Positions 1 to 9,169 of a DNA stretch of 64,000 bases are shown in pieces (within the stretch, counting starts at the first letter, position 1; every line of letters begins with the position of its first letter). The stretch spans positions 54,028,734-54,092,733 of the forward strand of contig OX365946.1 of NCBI GenBank assembly GCA_947247005.1. Direction: 5' to 3'. The position numbers were made by a program, and so were the translations under genes. The DNA comes from Spisula solida. Taxonomy: Eukaryota; Mollusca; Bivalvia; Venerida; Mactridae. The notes under the pieces are model-generated. The model was not told the origin of the DNA. It was given only the letters and a program-made list of their open reading frames with translations, and did no database searches.

Positions 1-1193
1 AATGCGACTTTCAATATAAGTATTTGTTCAGTTGAAGACTTGCCATGCAGTAGTCTGAAGTCCAATTTAGATGAACATGGTTAGAACCAGTGCCAAATAT
101 TGTTGTTCGGGTTTGCCAAATTTCATGACAATTCACGGAGGAGTTTTAAAGAGAACTGAAATATATCAAGGGTAGCGTTGGAAGTGCCGTTAAGTGTTTT
201 TAGGGTGATTAATTGAGCATTCTAATATAATTATTAAGGAGGTACGAGCTGCCTTGTGCACATGCGCGAAATTTCAAAATCGTATTAGATAAGAACAAAC
301 ATGAATTTTAGTTTCAATGATTGCATATGAATGTTGATTAATGAAAATAAACAAAATATTATCGCAAAAATTAGATATTTTTAACTTTTTATTTTTTGCC
401 TGTATGAAAAAGTGGGTGGGGAACGGCAAAATTGTGAATAATATGGGTTCACAATAAGTCCCTACAATTGTTCAAATGCATATGCTTATATATAATATGT
501 AGTGCATGGTTTAGTTATAAGAGGTAGCCACACTTTGAAATATTTTGAAGAAAAAATTATTTCATTACAATATGCAAATTAGGTTAATTTTATGCAAATT
601 TATTCATAATTAGTGCTTTTTTATGCACAGCTCCCAAAAAAGGCTGGTGACCCCTACTTTTTATTTGACTAAACTGGTGTTCTATTTGATACTAAACTTA
701 GGGCCAATTTTAAATCATTTTCGATCGTTGGGTATTTTTTTACCTTCATTTGAAATCGTTTGAAAATCACACTTTTTTGCAAGTGGGTGGGGTAAATATT
801 TATCATGTTCAAATACTGAATTTGTTCACCAGGCAGCTGGAATTGTGACTAATGTCAATAGGAGTGACTATTGAACACACAAAATATCATGCATTGCTTA
901 AAAGTGGTTTCATACAGTAATAATCTTAAAAAGAACACAATGGTGCCATAAATGCAGGAAATTGATAAAATGACCAAAATACAATGGTAGGTCATTAGAA
1001 AGCCATGTATGTCGAAAACGAGTCTGGTGACATATCATTTTTATGATTTCAATGTTGTTCTAGAAGACTGTTCTGTCATTTTAAGATGTTTCAAGGAAAA
1101 TTCGATCGTTAGATAAAAGGTGCGCGTACCTCCTTAAATACAAATATTTTATCAATTTAATATTATGCTTTTTGTATCTGATACAATATAAAA
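1..1193. repeat. Dispersed repeat, copy A, split by an insertion
   Basis: Positions 1-237 and 1138-1193 together match the continuous block 14238-14531 with only scattered differences. Copy A is cut off by the left window edge and is split by the element at 238-1133. The family is unknown. In copy B the homology lies at the right end of a larger inverted-repeat element (13470-14433) and continues about 100 bp beyond its terminus. Confidence 0.85.
238..1133. mobile_element. 896-bp TTAA-flanked non-autonomous DNA transposon
   Basis: The element begins GGAGGTACG and ends CGTACCTCC, a 9 bp perfect terminal inverted repeat. TTAA stands on both sides (234-237 and 1134-1137). The related copy near 14470 has a single TTAA with uninterrupted flanks, so it serves as the empty site. 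There is no long ORF inside. A TTAA duplication is typical of piggyBac-type elements, but the termini are not the usual CCY...RGG, so the superfamily is uncertain. A 3 bp TTA/TAA duplication (PIF/Harbinger type) cannot be fully excluded because TTAA is palindromic. Confidence 0.8.
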
Positions 1194-1773
1194 TTATTGT
1201 TTTAGATATTGTATTTGCTCCCTCATTAAGAAAACAACGATTCTTAAATGGGACCGAATTTGGTAAGAAAAAAGTGACATTTTCCCAAACATTTACACAT
1301 TAGTATTACACGAGTAGACAGTGTTCATTGACGTATTGTTACAGCTACACTGAACGGATATTAAAAATGTGAGGTATCAATATAAAGCTATAATTCAATG
1401 ATCTTCGATATGCAGCTAACTAGTTTTAAAAAAAATATTGATACAAGAAAGATATAGTATATCACTTGCATTCCAATTTGAATAACCCTCGTACCACATC
1501 AATGCATAGAAACAAAGGCACTATTTTCTTCCTCGGAAAGCTATTAAGTTATTTGCCGTAGCTGTTTTAAACGGTATTTCGTGCACATCTTGGTTTCCTC
1601 TATGTTTATAGAACTGCTGTATGCGTTAGAATAATTATTTAAGGACATGTAAGTAATGAACTTGAGTTTGAATTTGTAATTCACTGTTGCTTTTATGGAC
1701 GAATAACACTTATTATACATGTACTCAAATTGTAAAACAAAGGATAGTGATGTATAATTGTGGTATATTATAC

Positions 1774-1917
1774 TGTTATTGACTTATGTTGAGGTGAATA
1801 CGATGTTAGTTCACCTGAAAAAAGTGATATTGACCGATGACGAAGTCAGAGGTCAATATCACTTTTTGAAGGTCAACTAAACATCATATTCATCGAAACA
1901 TAAGTCGACAACTGTTA
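1774..1917. repeat. Imperfect palindrome (foldback element)
   Basis: The inner stem is a perfect 17 bp pairing, AAAAAGTGATATTGACC at 1819-1835 against its complement at 1851-1867, with a 15 nt loop. Outside it, 1781-1815 pairs imperfectly with 1870-1905 (both ends carry the ACTTATGTT motif). It has no coding potential and is best explained as a small foldback MITE. Confidence 0.75.
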
Positions 1918-1924
1918 TATTGTT

Positions 1925-1981
1925 AGCTCATCTGAATTTTGAAAAAATATGAGTTATTGTCATCACTTGATCGTCGTCGGT

Positions 1982-2014
<33 letters not shown>

Positions 2015-2992
2015 AGCGTCAGCGATGCATGGTTAAGTTTTGTGTTGAGGTAAACATTTTTCATAAACTATCAAAGCTATTGCTTTGAAACTTGCAACAC
2101 TTGTTTACCATCGATACCTGAGCCTGTAAAGCAAGTTCCATAACTCTGATCTGCATTTAGTAAGAATTATTGCCTCTTTTTTGACTTAGAAAATAAAATG
2201 TCTTGGTTAGGTTTTGCGTTTAGGTCCACTTTTCTCCTAAACTATCAGAGTTGTTGCTTTGAAACTTTCAACACTTGTTCACCATTAATACCTGACCATG
2301 TCAAGCAAGAACCATAACTCTTATCTGCAATTTGCATCAGTTATTGCCTTCATTGGACTTAGAAAATTCCTTGGTTAAGTTTTGTGTTAAGGTTCACTTT
2401 TCTCCTACACTATGTTGGCTATTGCTTTGAAACCTTCAACACCTGTTCACCATCAATACCTGACCATGTCAAGCATGGACCATAACTCTGATCTGTATTT
2501 TGCAAGAGTTATTGCCCCTTTTTGGACTTTGTAAATACCTTTGTTAAGTTTGTGTTTAGGTCCACATTTCTCATACACTATGTGGGCTATTGCTTTGAAA
2601 CTTTTAACACTTGTTCACCATCAACACATGACCATGCCAAGCAAGAACCATAACTCTGATCTGCATTTTGCGAGAGTTATTGCCCCTTTTTCGACTTAGT
2701 TAATTCCTTGGTTAAGTTTTGTGTTTAGGTCCACTTTTCTCCTAAACTATCTGAGTTATTGCTTTGAAACTTTCAACAATTGTTTAACAACAATACCTGA
2801 CCATGTCAAACAAGAACCATAACTGTGATCTGCATTTGGCAAGAGTTATTGCCCCTTTATGTCCACCATCAATACCTCGCTTTTTTAAGCAAGACTCATA
2901 ACACTGCCCTACTTTATGCCAGGGTAATATTGGCCTTTTTTACAGTGACAATGATCAGATGAGCGTCTGCACCCGCAAGGTGGTGCTCTTGT
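1925..2992. mobile_element. Pearl/CvA-like element with central tandem monomers
   Basis: Short inverted ends (AGCTCATCTGA at 1925-1935; CAGATGAGC near 2956-2964) enclose a GGCGTC microsatellite (about 1971-2024) and about five direct monomers of 168-174 bp (about 2030-2895). Each monomer contains the phrase CCATAACTCTGATCTGC (2138, 2312, 2480, 2648, 2817). This layout resembles bivalve pearl/CvA elements, which are regarded as Helentron-associated non-autonomous elements. Family assignment is by architecture only. Confidence 0.7.
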
Positions 2993-2999
2993 TTACCAT

Positions 3000-3750
3000 G
3001 TCATAAGTCAAGGAAATAAAACCTATTGACTCTTTTTAAATTATAATTACTTCAGTCTCTCATCAAGAAAGTGTATGCAACAGAAACAAAAGACGACTCT
3101 TCAAATGTTCTAGCTAATAATGCTCTTCTTATCTATATGTATAAGATAATATTCACGTAACTATTTATTAACGGAATTTATTATAACTGCCTAGATTAAA
3201 GGCCAAAAATATGTATGACCAGCTGTAGGCCTAATTATACGGGAAATGACGTTACGTTATTTAGAACGTTATATCGCAAGAAATGACGTCACGTCATAAA
3301 AATGTTATATCCACCCCAGCCTCGATTTCGGGAGGTGTATATTAAAATATATAGACCTCTCCTGCACACCGTCTAAGCAAATAAGAATCCTCGTTACGTA
3401 ATAGGTATACAATATTAGAAATAGTAGGGGAAACAAGCTGTTTAATGGTGCTGCATTAGATAAATCGCCGTTAGAATTTGTATTAATTAATTAATTTGCA
3501 AAATTGACTATATGTTTCTCGTATATACGAAAACTATGAAGCCAATCTGCAGGCTATATTTCATATATCAATACGTGTGACCAGGCAATCTATGACAACA
3601 TAAGTTCTATACCTACAAGTACAAATGTATATGGTGCTTTTAGGCTATTTAGAAAAACAGCTTGGTTACGTAACAGTTGCATGTTATATTTTAATACATG
3701 TATTTCCCTGTGGTAATATGCTCCGCTACTTGCTAGTATGTACGATCAGG
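3000..3750. other. Upstream flank of the Kazal gene, no gene seen
   Basis: AT-rich sequence with no credible ORF and no clear repeat structure. It probably includes the regulatory region of the gene starting at 3825, but only the TATA box closer to the gene can be identified. Confidence 0.4.
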
Positions 3751-3759
3751 TGAAACCAA

Positions 3760-3766
3760 TATAAAG
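3760..3766 (+). promoter_or_regulatory. TATA box of the Kazal inhibitor gene
   Basis: TATAAAG lies 59-65 nt upstream of the start ATG. Transcription would start about 25-30 nt downstream (around 3790) and give a 5' UTR of about 35 nt. The position fits the short signal-peptide exon that follows. Confidence 0.6.
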
Positions 3767-3824
3767 GTTTTGTCTGTTGTTCCCGTCACATTCTGCTGAT
3801 AAGGCCAACCGTAGATACTTCAAG

Positions 3825-3858
3825 ATGAAATTCCTCGTGATTGCTGTTGTTTTGATTG
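3825..3858 (+). CDS. Kazal gene exon 1 (signal peptide)
   Basis: Starts at the ATG in CAAGATGAAA and codes for the hydrophobic signal core. It ends after the first base of a Gly codon at donor GTAAGT (phase 1). An in-frame extension upstream has no ATG, so this start is preferred. Confidence 0.8.
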
Positions 3859-6800
3859 GTAAGTTATTTTTTGTTTTATGTTATTTTAAATATGTTTACA
3901 AGACTGATGTATGCCAACAACGTAGACAACTTCAATACAGAAAATTTTACAACTTGTATTTTACAACTTTTATCACTTTTGACACCTCATTTCTTATGGT
4001 AACCACCGGCACGAGGGTATAAGCGAAACCAGCTTTTTCTGTTTTATGCTTATCGTCAAGCAGAGGGAACAATATTACCATGAACAATGGTACCATTTAT
4101 ATTTCTTTGAAATAAGGCGGCCACAGGGCTAATCCCAAACCTCCCGCACTCGATGTGGACGCACTACCACTGAGCTAGTAAGGCGTTTACACCATGGACG
4201 TTGACCATCCAGTGCGCAAGAATATAATTCGCTGGCTAGAAGTATAAGATCGTAAGTGCAAAAATGCTTTTTTGAGAAAACACGAAAAAAACTGTTTTAA
4301 AACTACTTACGATCTTATTTTTCAAAAGCCAGCGAGTTATTGCGATAAATGAAAAAGTTCATACTTGTTTTCTCTATTGACAGGTTATTGTATATAATTG
4401 AAAAAGACCAGTGATCTTGGCATACGAGGGTCATTCACGTAGGCACATCAATTTACTATTTTATTTGGCAAGATAAGTAAACAAATCATTAGTATGCTGT
4501 AGCTGCATCTTTATTCGTCTAAATCCCAAAGTTTCATAGAAATCGGCCCAAATGATAAGCGAGGAACTTGTTCTATAGATTGTACCCATAATGACCACGG
4601 GGCAAGTCCCGACGTCGTTGCCGACGTCTCGACGTCATAAAATTTGGTAAAGGAGTAGATCCACGAAAGGTCTGAATTGGCCTAAAATTTATTAAATTTT
4701 CAAAGTATGCTATTACGTGTCATTTGTGTATTTTTGTAATGTGGATAGCTTTATTCGTTTGCATAGGGAAGCATTTTTCCTCAAATTCGATTTTTAACTG
4801 TCACCTCTTTTCTAAATGCTCCGCATAAAACACTTAATATATTCAGTCACTAACACCATTCTGTATAATCATCTATGCACCATACCGGACTTAACTGAAC
4901 AAAATAGGATGAACTAGAACACTTAATTTCATCTGTTGTTGCAAGTTTTCACACCATATGAAGAGGCTATTACATAGGCAATGCATTGACGTTCGTAAAG
5001 TCCAAATATGGAATGTAGAGACCATCTTTGAGTTGGTTAAGTCAATAATTATCCAAAACCAGAGCTGTTGATATAACACGATGTTCTCACACTTTGTCTT
5101 GGTGAAATTACATATTTTCCAAAATAATCCAAGTTAGTATTTGCGTTTATCTAAGTGAAAACAAATTATAATCATTTATCGCTTGCCCCGTGGTTTCACT
5201 GACGTCACGTTTTCATACTGGCAGTAAAATAGTGGCTTGGTATGATAACCAAGATTTCCGTAAGGGTTTTAAATATGATGTCATAATTTGAAACGTATAA
5301 CTGCATAATATCAAAGGATGCTCACAGAAATTATTGACAGGTTTTCCCATTGTGAACGAACGGTGATGGCGCAAAGCTATCGACACAAATTTTCAACAAG
5401 AAATTGACGGGTTGCCCCGTGTCCTCAATCTTACGTTGCTATAACTATCATAGTTTAGAATATAAAATTATACATATATTTCTTTATTACCGTATGAATT
5501 TAATTTATTAATGATAGGAAATTATTTCTACCAAAATTGATGAAAATCGGATGATAAAAATGTATACAAACAATGGTGTCTACGTATTTTTGAATGGCCC
5601 TCGTACGTTTATGTATATTATGCTATTCAGGATGCATGGCCGTGACACTCGGATCGGATTGTCCAGAGATATGCCCAGCGAATTGGGTACCAGTATGTGG
5701 ATCTAATGGAGTGACCTATGGCAAGTAACCTTCGTCTTATTGGTATTGCTGACCGGTTCACGCATATTGGCCGGTTTGTTTGGGCAAACGAAAGAGCTGC
5801 CATAATGAAAAGAGGTCTCTGATTCGTTTGGCTTGGCCTCTTCTGGTTTAGAAGCTCTTCTGCTCGATATTAAGAAGAGATTGGAAGATCAAATCAGATA
5901 TCACAAAGCAAAATGGCGACGTTCAGTGAAGACAGGATTCGTTCTTTATAGACTCTTACGTTATATATATATTGTTATACTCATCTCTTTATATATTGGA
6001 CCTCACATTTGCTGTTATGTTAATTTCTTACAATACTGAACTACAAATAAGTTGCTATGTAATATCGTTAATAGTAGACTATATATGTTACTAAGTTTGC
6101 CTACCTGTCTGTCTGTTGTTACTCATGTAACCAGGACAAAATAAATACGGAATATCACTGCAGTGTGTTGATCCGTTGGGTCGTATTACCTCGAGTTGCT
6201 TGTGTAATGCCGTATCTCACGAGACCGCTAGGTCGAGTGAGATGCGATATGGCGCAAGCAACGAGAGGTAATACGTCTTCACGGATCAACACCACTGCAG
6301 TAATATTCCTTTTGTTATATACCTTCAAAAGTGAAAAAAGCGCTTTTACGCGCGAAAATGCGTTTGATGTGTATACATTGACGTCATGAACGTCGGCATA
6401 TTTTCGGCATATAACGCGACGCCAATTCATAAAAAGGCAATTGTTGACGTCGTGACGTATTTTGCGTTGGCATATGTTCGGCATATAACACGTCAGACAT
6501 GCATGATACGGATTCGGAAAACCAGACATGTATGATACGGAAAATGCAATCTGTCGCGTTGTATTCCACTGCGCGATTTGGCCTGTATTCGTGACAATAC
6601 ATTGCTAGGTATATAATAAAGCATTGTATTGTATTGTTTGCATTTCTGCTCGGTTAGTTAAGACATCAAACGAACCGATCATGTGTATTTTATCTATCTT
6701 TACGTCTCAACTATTGATAAAGCTTTTTATTATATCTCATTATTATTTAAGAGCAATATCTCTGGATGTTTTGATTGGTCGAGAGCTCCACCATGTGATA

Positions 6801-7752
6801 TGCAACATTTTGAATGTTACTCTTCTAACGGATAACGCCTCAGTTGACATCACTTGTCATTTCAATTTATCACCCGTATGGCTCATTCATCCATTTATGT
6901 GTTTAAACGTTTGTCATGGAATCAATTTGTGATAACTCTCCCGCATTACTTCGTTTATTATGGATTCTTATGCGGTGCTTGTCTTGCCCATGGACAGTCA
7001 CCACGTACCCTATTTGCACAAAAAGCCAGCAAAATCCAATCTTACCATTGTTTACATCTTTATGACAGGTTGTCGACAATGGATGTCCCTGTCACATCAC
7101 TTGTCGTATTTTTTTTATTATCCACTCAAATGCAATGTTACGGGTACCACAATACAGTTAATAGAGAGGTTGCGAAAGTCAACGTGTAACGTGTACGTGA
7201 ATACTATTTTTGAGTATTTCGTCATCCAGGTATGTGTAGTTTCTACAAGTAATTGACGTGTGACAGGCGAAAATACAGTGTGTACTATGTCACACATGTA
7301 TGCGTATGCACGGGAAAACCCAATAATTCATCGCCCGTGATTTAATTGAGTTTTTTATAAACACTCATCGATTCACGAAGACGTCATGCTACACCTGTCA
7401 CATGATGTTACACGCAAACGTTGTCTTTCGCAGGCCAATTTTAATTGCAACGCGTACGTAAACATGTACGGGTAACTACACGTACACGTAGTTGTACACG
7501 TTCACATAGCAACCTCTCTAATATTTGTACTCTCAGGATTTATCAACACTTCAGTAGTGGTGCACGTGTAACTTATGTTATGAGTTCTAATTTTGTGTAG
7601 GTAGTTGATAACAGGAAAATCTAAACTTAATTACTCAGCTTTAATATATTTTTTGGTATTTTTTGGTATTTTCAGGAAACTTATGTGGATTTAAGGCCGC
7701 ACAATGCATTCCCGGCAATGAAGGTTTAACGATGACGGACGGTGAATGTTAG
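3825..7752 (+). CDS. Secreted single-domain Kazal-type serine protease inhibitor (three exons)
   Basis: Joining 3825-3858, 5631-5720 and 7676-7752 gives 66 residues. Residues 1 to about 20 form a signal peptide (MKFLVIAVVLIG core). Six cysteines follow at 22, 26, 34, 45, 52 and 66. C2-X7-C3, C3-X10-C4 and the phrase PVCGSNGVTYGN are the Kazal signature. C4-X6-C5 matches the agrin/follistatin-like subgroup rather than the classical X2-3 spacing. Kazal domains insert a reactive loop into the protease active site. By alignment to ovomucoid numbering the P1 residue is Ala28, followed by Asn29, which suggests elastase- or subtilisin-like targets (inference). In bivalves small Kazal inhibitors are associated with defence against microbial proteases. 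A TATA box and a poly(A) signal frame the gene. The second intron starts with GC. The introns carry SINE and foldback debris but the exons are intact, so the gene is probably functional. Confidence 0.85.
4120..4190 (-). repeat. tRNA-derived SINE fragment
   Basis: Read on the minus strand it contains TAGCTCAGTGGTAGTGCG (A-box type), then CGGGAGG and a decayed B box (GGTTTGGGATTAG). The B box has lost the GTTCGA core and no cloverleaf closes, so it is not a functional tRNA. It lies in Kazal intron 1. Confidence 0.6.
4214..4344. repeat. Small foldback repeat in Kazal intron 1
   Basis: TCGCTGGCT and TAAGATCGTAAGT on the left arm are repeated in inverse orientation on the right arm, around a 50-60 nt A/T-rich loop. 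It has the size and shape of a short MITE. No target duplication was resolved. Confidence 0.55.
5631..5720 (+). CDS. Kazal gene exon 2 (cysteines 1-3 and reactive loop)
   Basis: The acceptor is TGCTATTCAG at 5621-5630. The exon codes for the end of the signal region, CPEIC, the Ala28-Asn29 loop and PVCGSNGVTY. It ends in phase 1 at a GCAAGT donor (5721). A GT donor four bases later (5725) would shift the frame and destroy the Kazal fold. Confidence 0.85.
6149..6309. mobile_element. 161-bp palindromic MITE in Kazal intron 2
   Basis: The two arms, each about 75 nt, pair around a centre near 6229. The ends are GGAATATCACTGCAGTG and CACTGCAGTAATATTCC, and both arms carry GTTGATCCGT and GGTAATACG-type blocks. 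It is unusually GC-rich and CpG-rich for the window. The partially open frames over it are artefacts of the palindrome. Confidence 0.75.
6390..6600. repeat. Degenerate direct duplication in Kazal intron 2
   Basis: TTCGGCATATAAC occurs twice (near 6403 and 6478) and GCATGATACGG / GTATGATACGG twice (near 6500 and 6530). The pattern is a short decayed tandem duplication. No gene was seen. Confidence 0.45.
7164..7518. mobile_element. 355-bp TA-flanked MITE (Tc1/mariner type) in Kazal intron 2
   Basis: The ends are GAGAGGTTGC and GCAACCTCTC, and TA stands immediately outside both (7162-7163 and 7519-7520). Subterminal GTGTACGTG-type repeats occur inside both ends. There is no transposase, so the element would need one supplied in trans. 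Confidence 0.7.
7676..7752 (+). CDS. Kazal gene exon 3 (cysteines 4-6 and stop)
   Basis: The acceptor TTTTCAG ends at 7675. Joining in phase 1 restores TYGNLCGFKAAQC, then MTDGEC and a TAG stop at 7750-7752. The fit of Asn43-Leu-Cys45 to the Kazal consensus supports the unusual GC donor upstream. Confidence 0.85.
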
Positions 7753-7827
7753 TGAAAGAACAACTTCACTGTGATCTGTATTCTCGGAGATAATTGTCAT
7801 TGGAGGATACCAGTATGTTAACATACG

Positions 7828-7833
7828 AATAAA
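7828..7833 (+). promoter_or_regulatory. Poly(A) signal of the Kazal gene
   Basis: AATAAA lies 76 nt after the stop codon, which gives a short 3' UTR. No other AATAAA lies between it and the stop. Confidence 0.6.
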
Positions 7834-7957
7834 AGATCCAATATACACATAGTATTGTTTTATTATATACAACATTATACCGGTACATGCTGTATAACAT
7901 TGATAGTCCATCTGGCTTAAAATGTCGGTATCTAGAGCAACAGTGTATAAACCTAAT

Positions 7958-8165
7958 CACTGTATGCCTTATTGTGAGACAATACACTTCAACTTGTATG
8001 ACGTTTTGCGAGCAAAAACATCTGTGATTTTTGGTCACTGTATGACTTATTATGAAACTATATAATTCAACTTGTATGACTAATTGCGAGCAAAAACATC
8101 TGTGATTTGCGGTCACTGTATGACTTATTAGGAGACTATACAATTCAACATGTATGACATATTGC
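7958..8165. repeat. 78-bp tandem repeat, about 2.6 copies
   Basis: Units start with CACTGTATG at 7958, 8036 and 8114. Because 78 is a multiple of three, the array stays open on the minus strand, but the resulting peptide has no recognisable features. Confidence 0.75.
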
Positions 8166-8499
8166 AATAGCCGAAATTTTAAAAATAACATTCACATTCG
8201 CGTTTCAAAATTTTGCTCAAGAAAACAGAACTGGGACCATATTGCTACATAAAAAAACGAGGGTAGATGTAGAATACCATAAGCAGTATGTTTGTGCACG
8301 AAGTTTAATCAACGTGCGTGGTTTGTGTCAACAATACTTATTTTAGCTGATTGTTATGGCATTCATAAGGAAGTGTGCAGATATTTTATACAACGTCTTA
8401 TATTCACAGACACTTGAATGACGTCACGATTATGACGTCTAGTTGCTCCAGGTTATACTGACTGACCATATGCAGACAAACTATGAGCGAAATATCATA

Positions 8500-9065
8500 C
8501 TAGCTCATTTAAATCTTGCATTTGGACAAAATTAGTGCGGAGATAACACATGCTTGAACAAGAACTGCCACAGAGTGACCAATGATATGCCCATGTACCG
8601 CTTTGTCACAGACGTATGGGAAACCACATAAATTAGAAAAAGACTGCCACATGGTGGACTCAACAATATGATAAATGTACGGTCCAGACAACATAAATCA
8701 TGGTTATTTCTGACCTTAGAACTCCAAGTGTGATATTGATCTTTGAAATTTTGACGTAATTGTTTCACATGTCACATCGGCTGATAGCTGTAAACAGGTG
8801 TTCCAGGTACATTTTAAACCCCAAAATAAATGACTTCGTTATAAATGGTCAGGACAAGCTTATTCAAGCCATTTTTGACATTTGAACCCAAAGTGAGACC
8901 TTTGAGGTATTGACGTAATTGTTTCGCATGACGCAACGTCTGGCAGTAGTGAATATTTGTGCCACGTTATTTTTCAAATCCCACAATAAATGACTGAGTT
9001 ATGCTCTGGACAAGCTATACCATGGCCAATATTGACCTTTGAACTCCAAGTGTAATATTTTTGTT
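8500..9065. repeat. About 163-bp degenerate tandem monomers (bivalve-type dispersed repeat)
   Basis: The phrase GACGTAATTGTTTC recurs at 8752 and 8914, and TTTGAACTCCAAG-like phrases recur with it. Such monomers are the central repeats of pearl-like elements elsewhere in the window. The termini are not visible here. Confidence 0.6.
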
Positions 9066-9169
9066 TGTTTTGATAGAATATGGTTAATATCTCATCTTGT
9101 TTAATATTTTCATGAGCACTATAAACCATATTCAATCAAAATAAACGACATCAAGAGCAAACTATCCTT

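Noticed and set aside
3777..4022. 81-codon reading that starts upstream of the Kazal ATG and runs into intron 1
   Set aside because: It begins at a TTG codon and reads through the GTAAGT donor. The spliced three-exon model with the ATG at 3825 explains the sequence better.
6155..6602. ORFs on both strands in Kazal intron 2
   Set aside because: They overlap a palindromic MITE, which makes both strands alike. There is no start context and no homology that I recognise.
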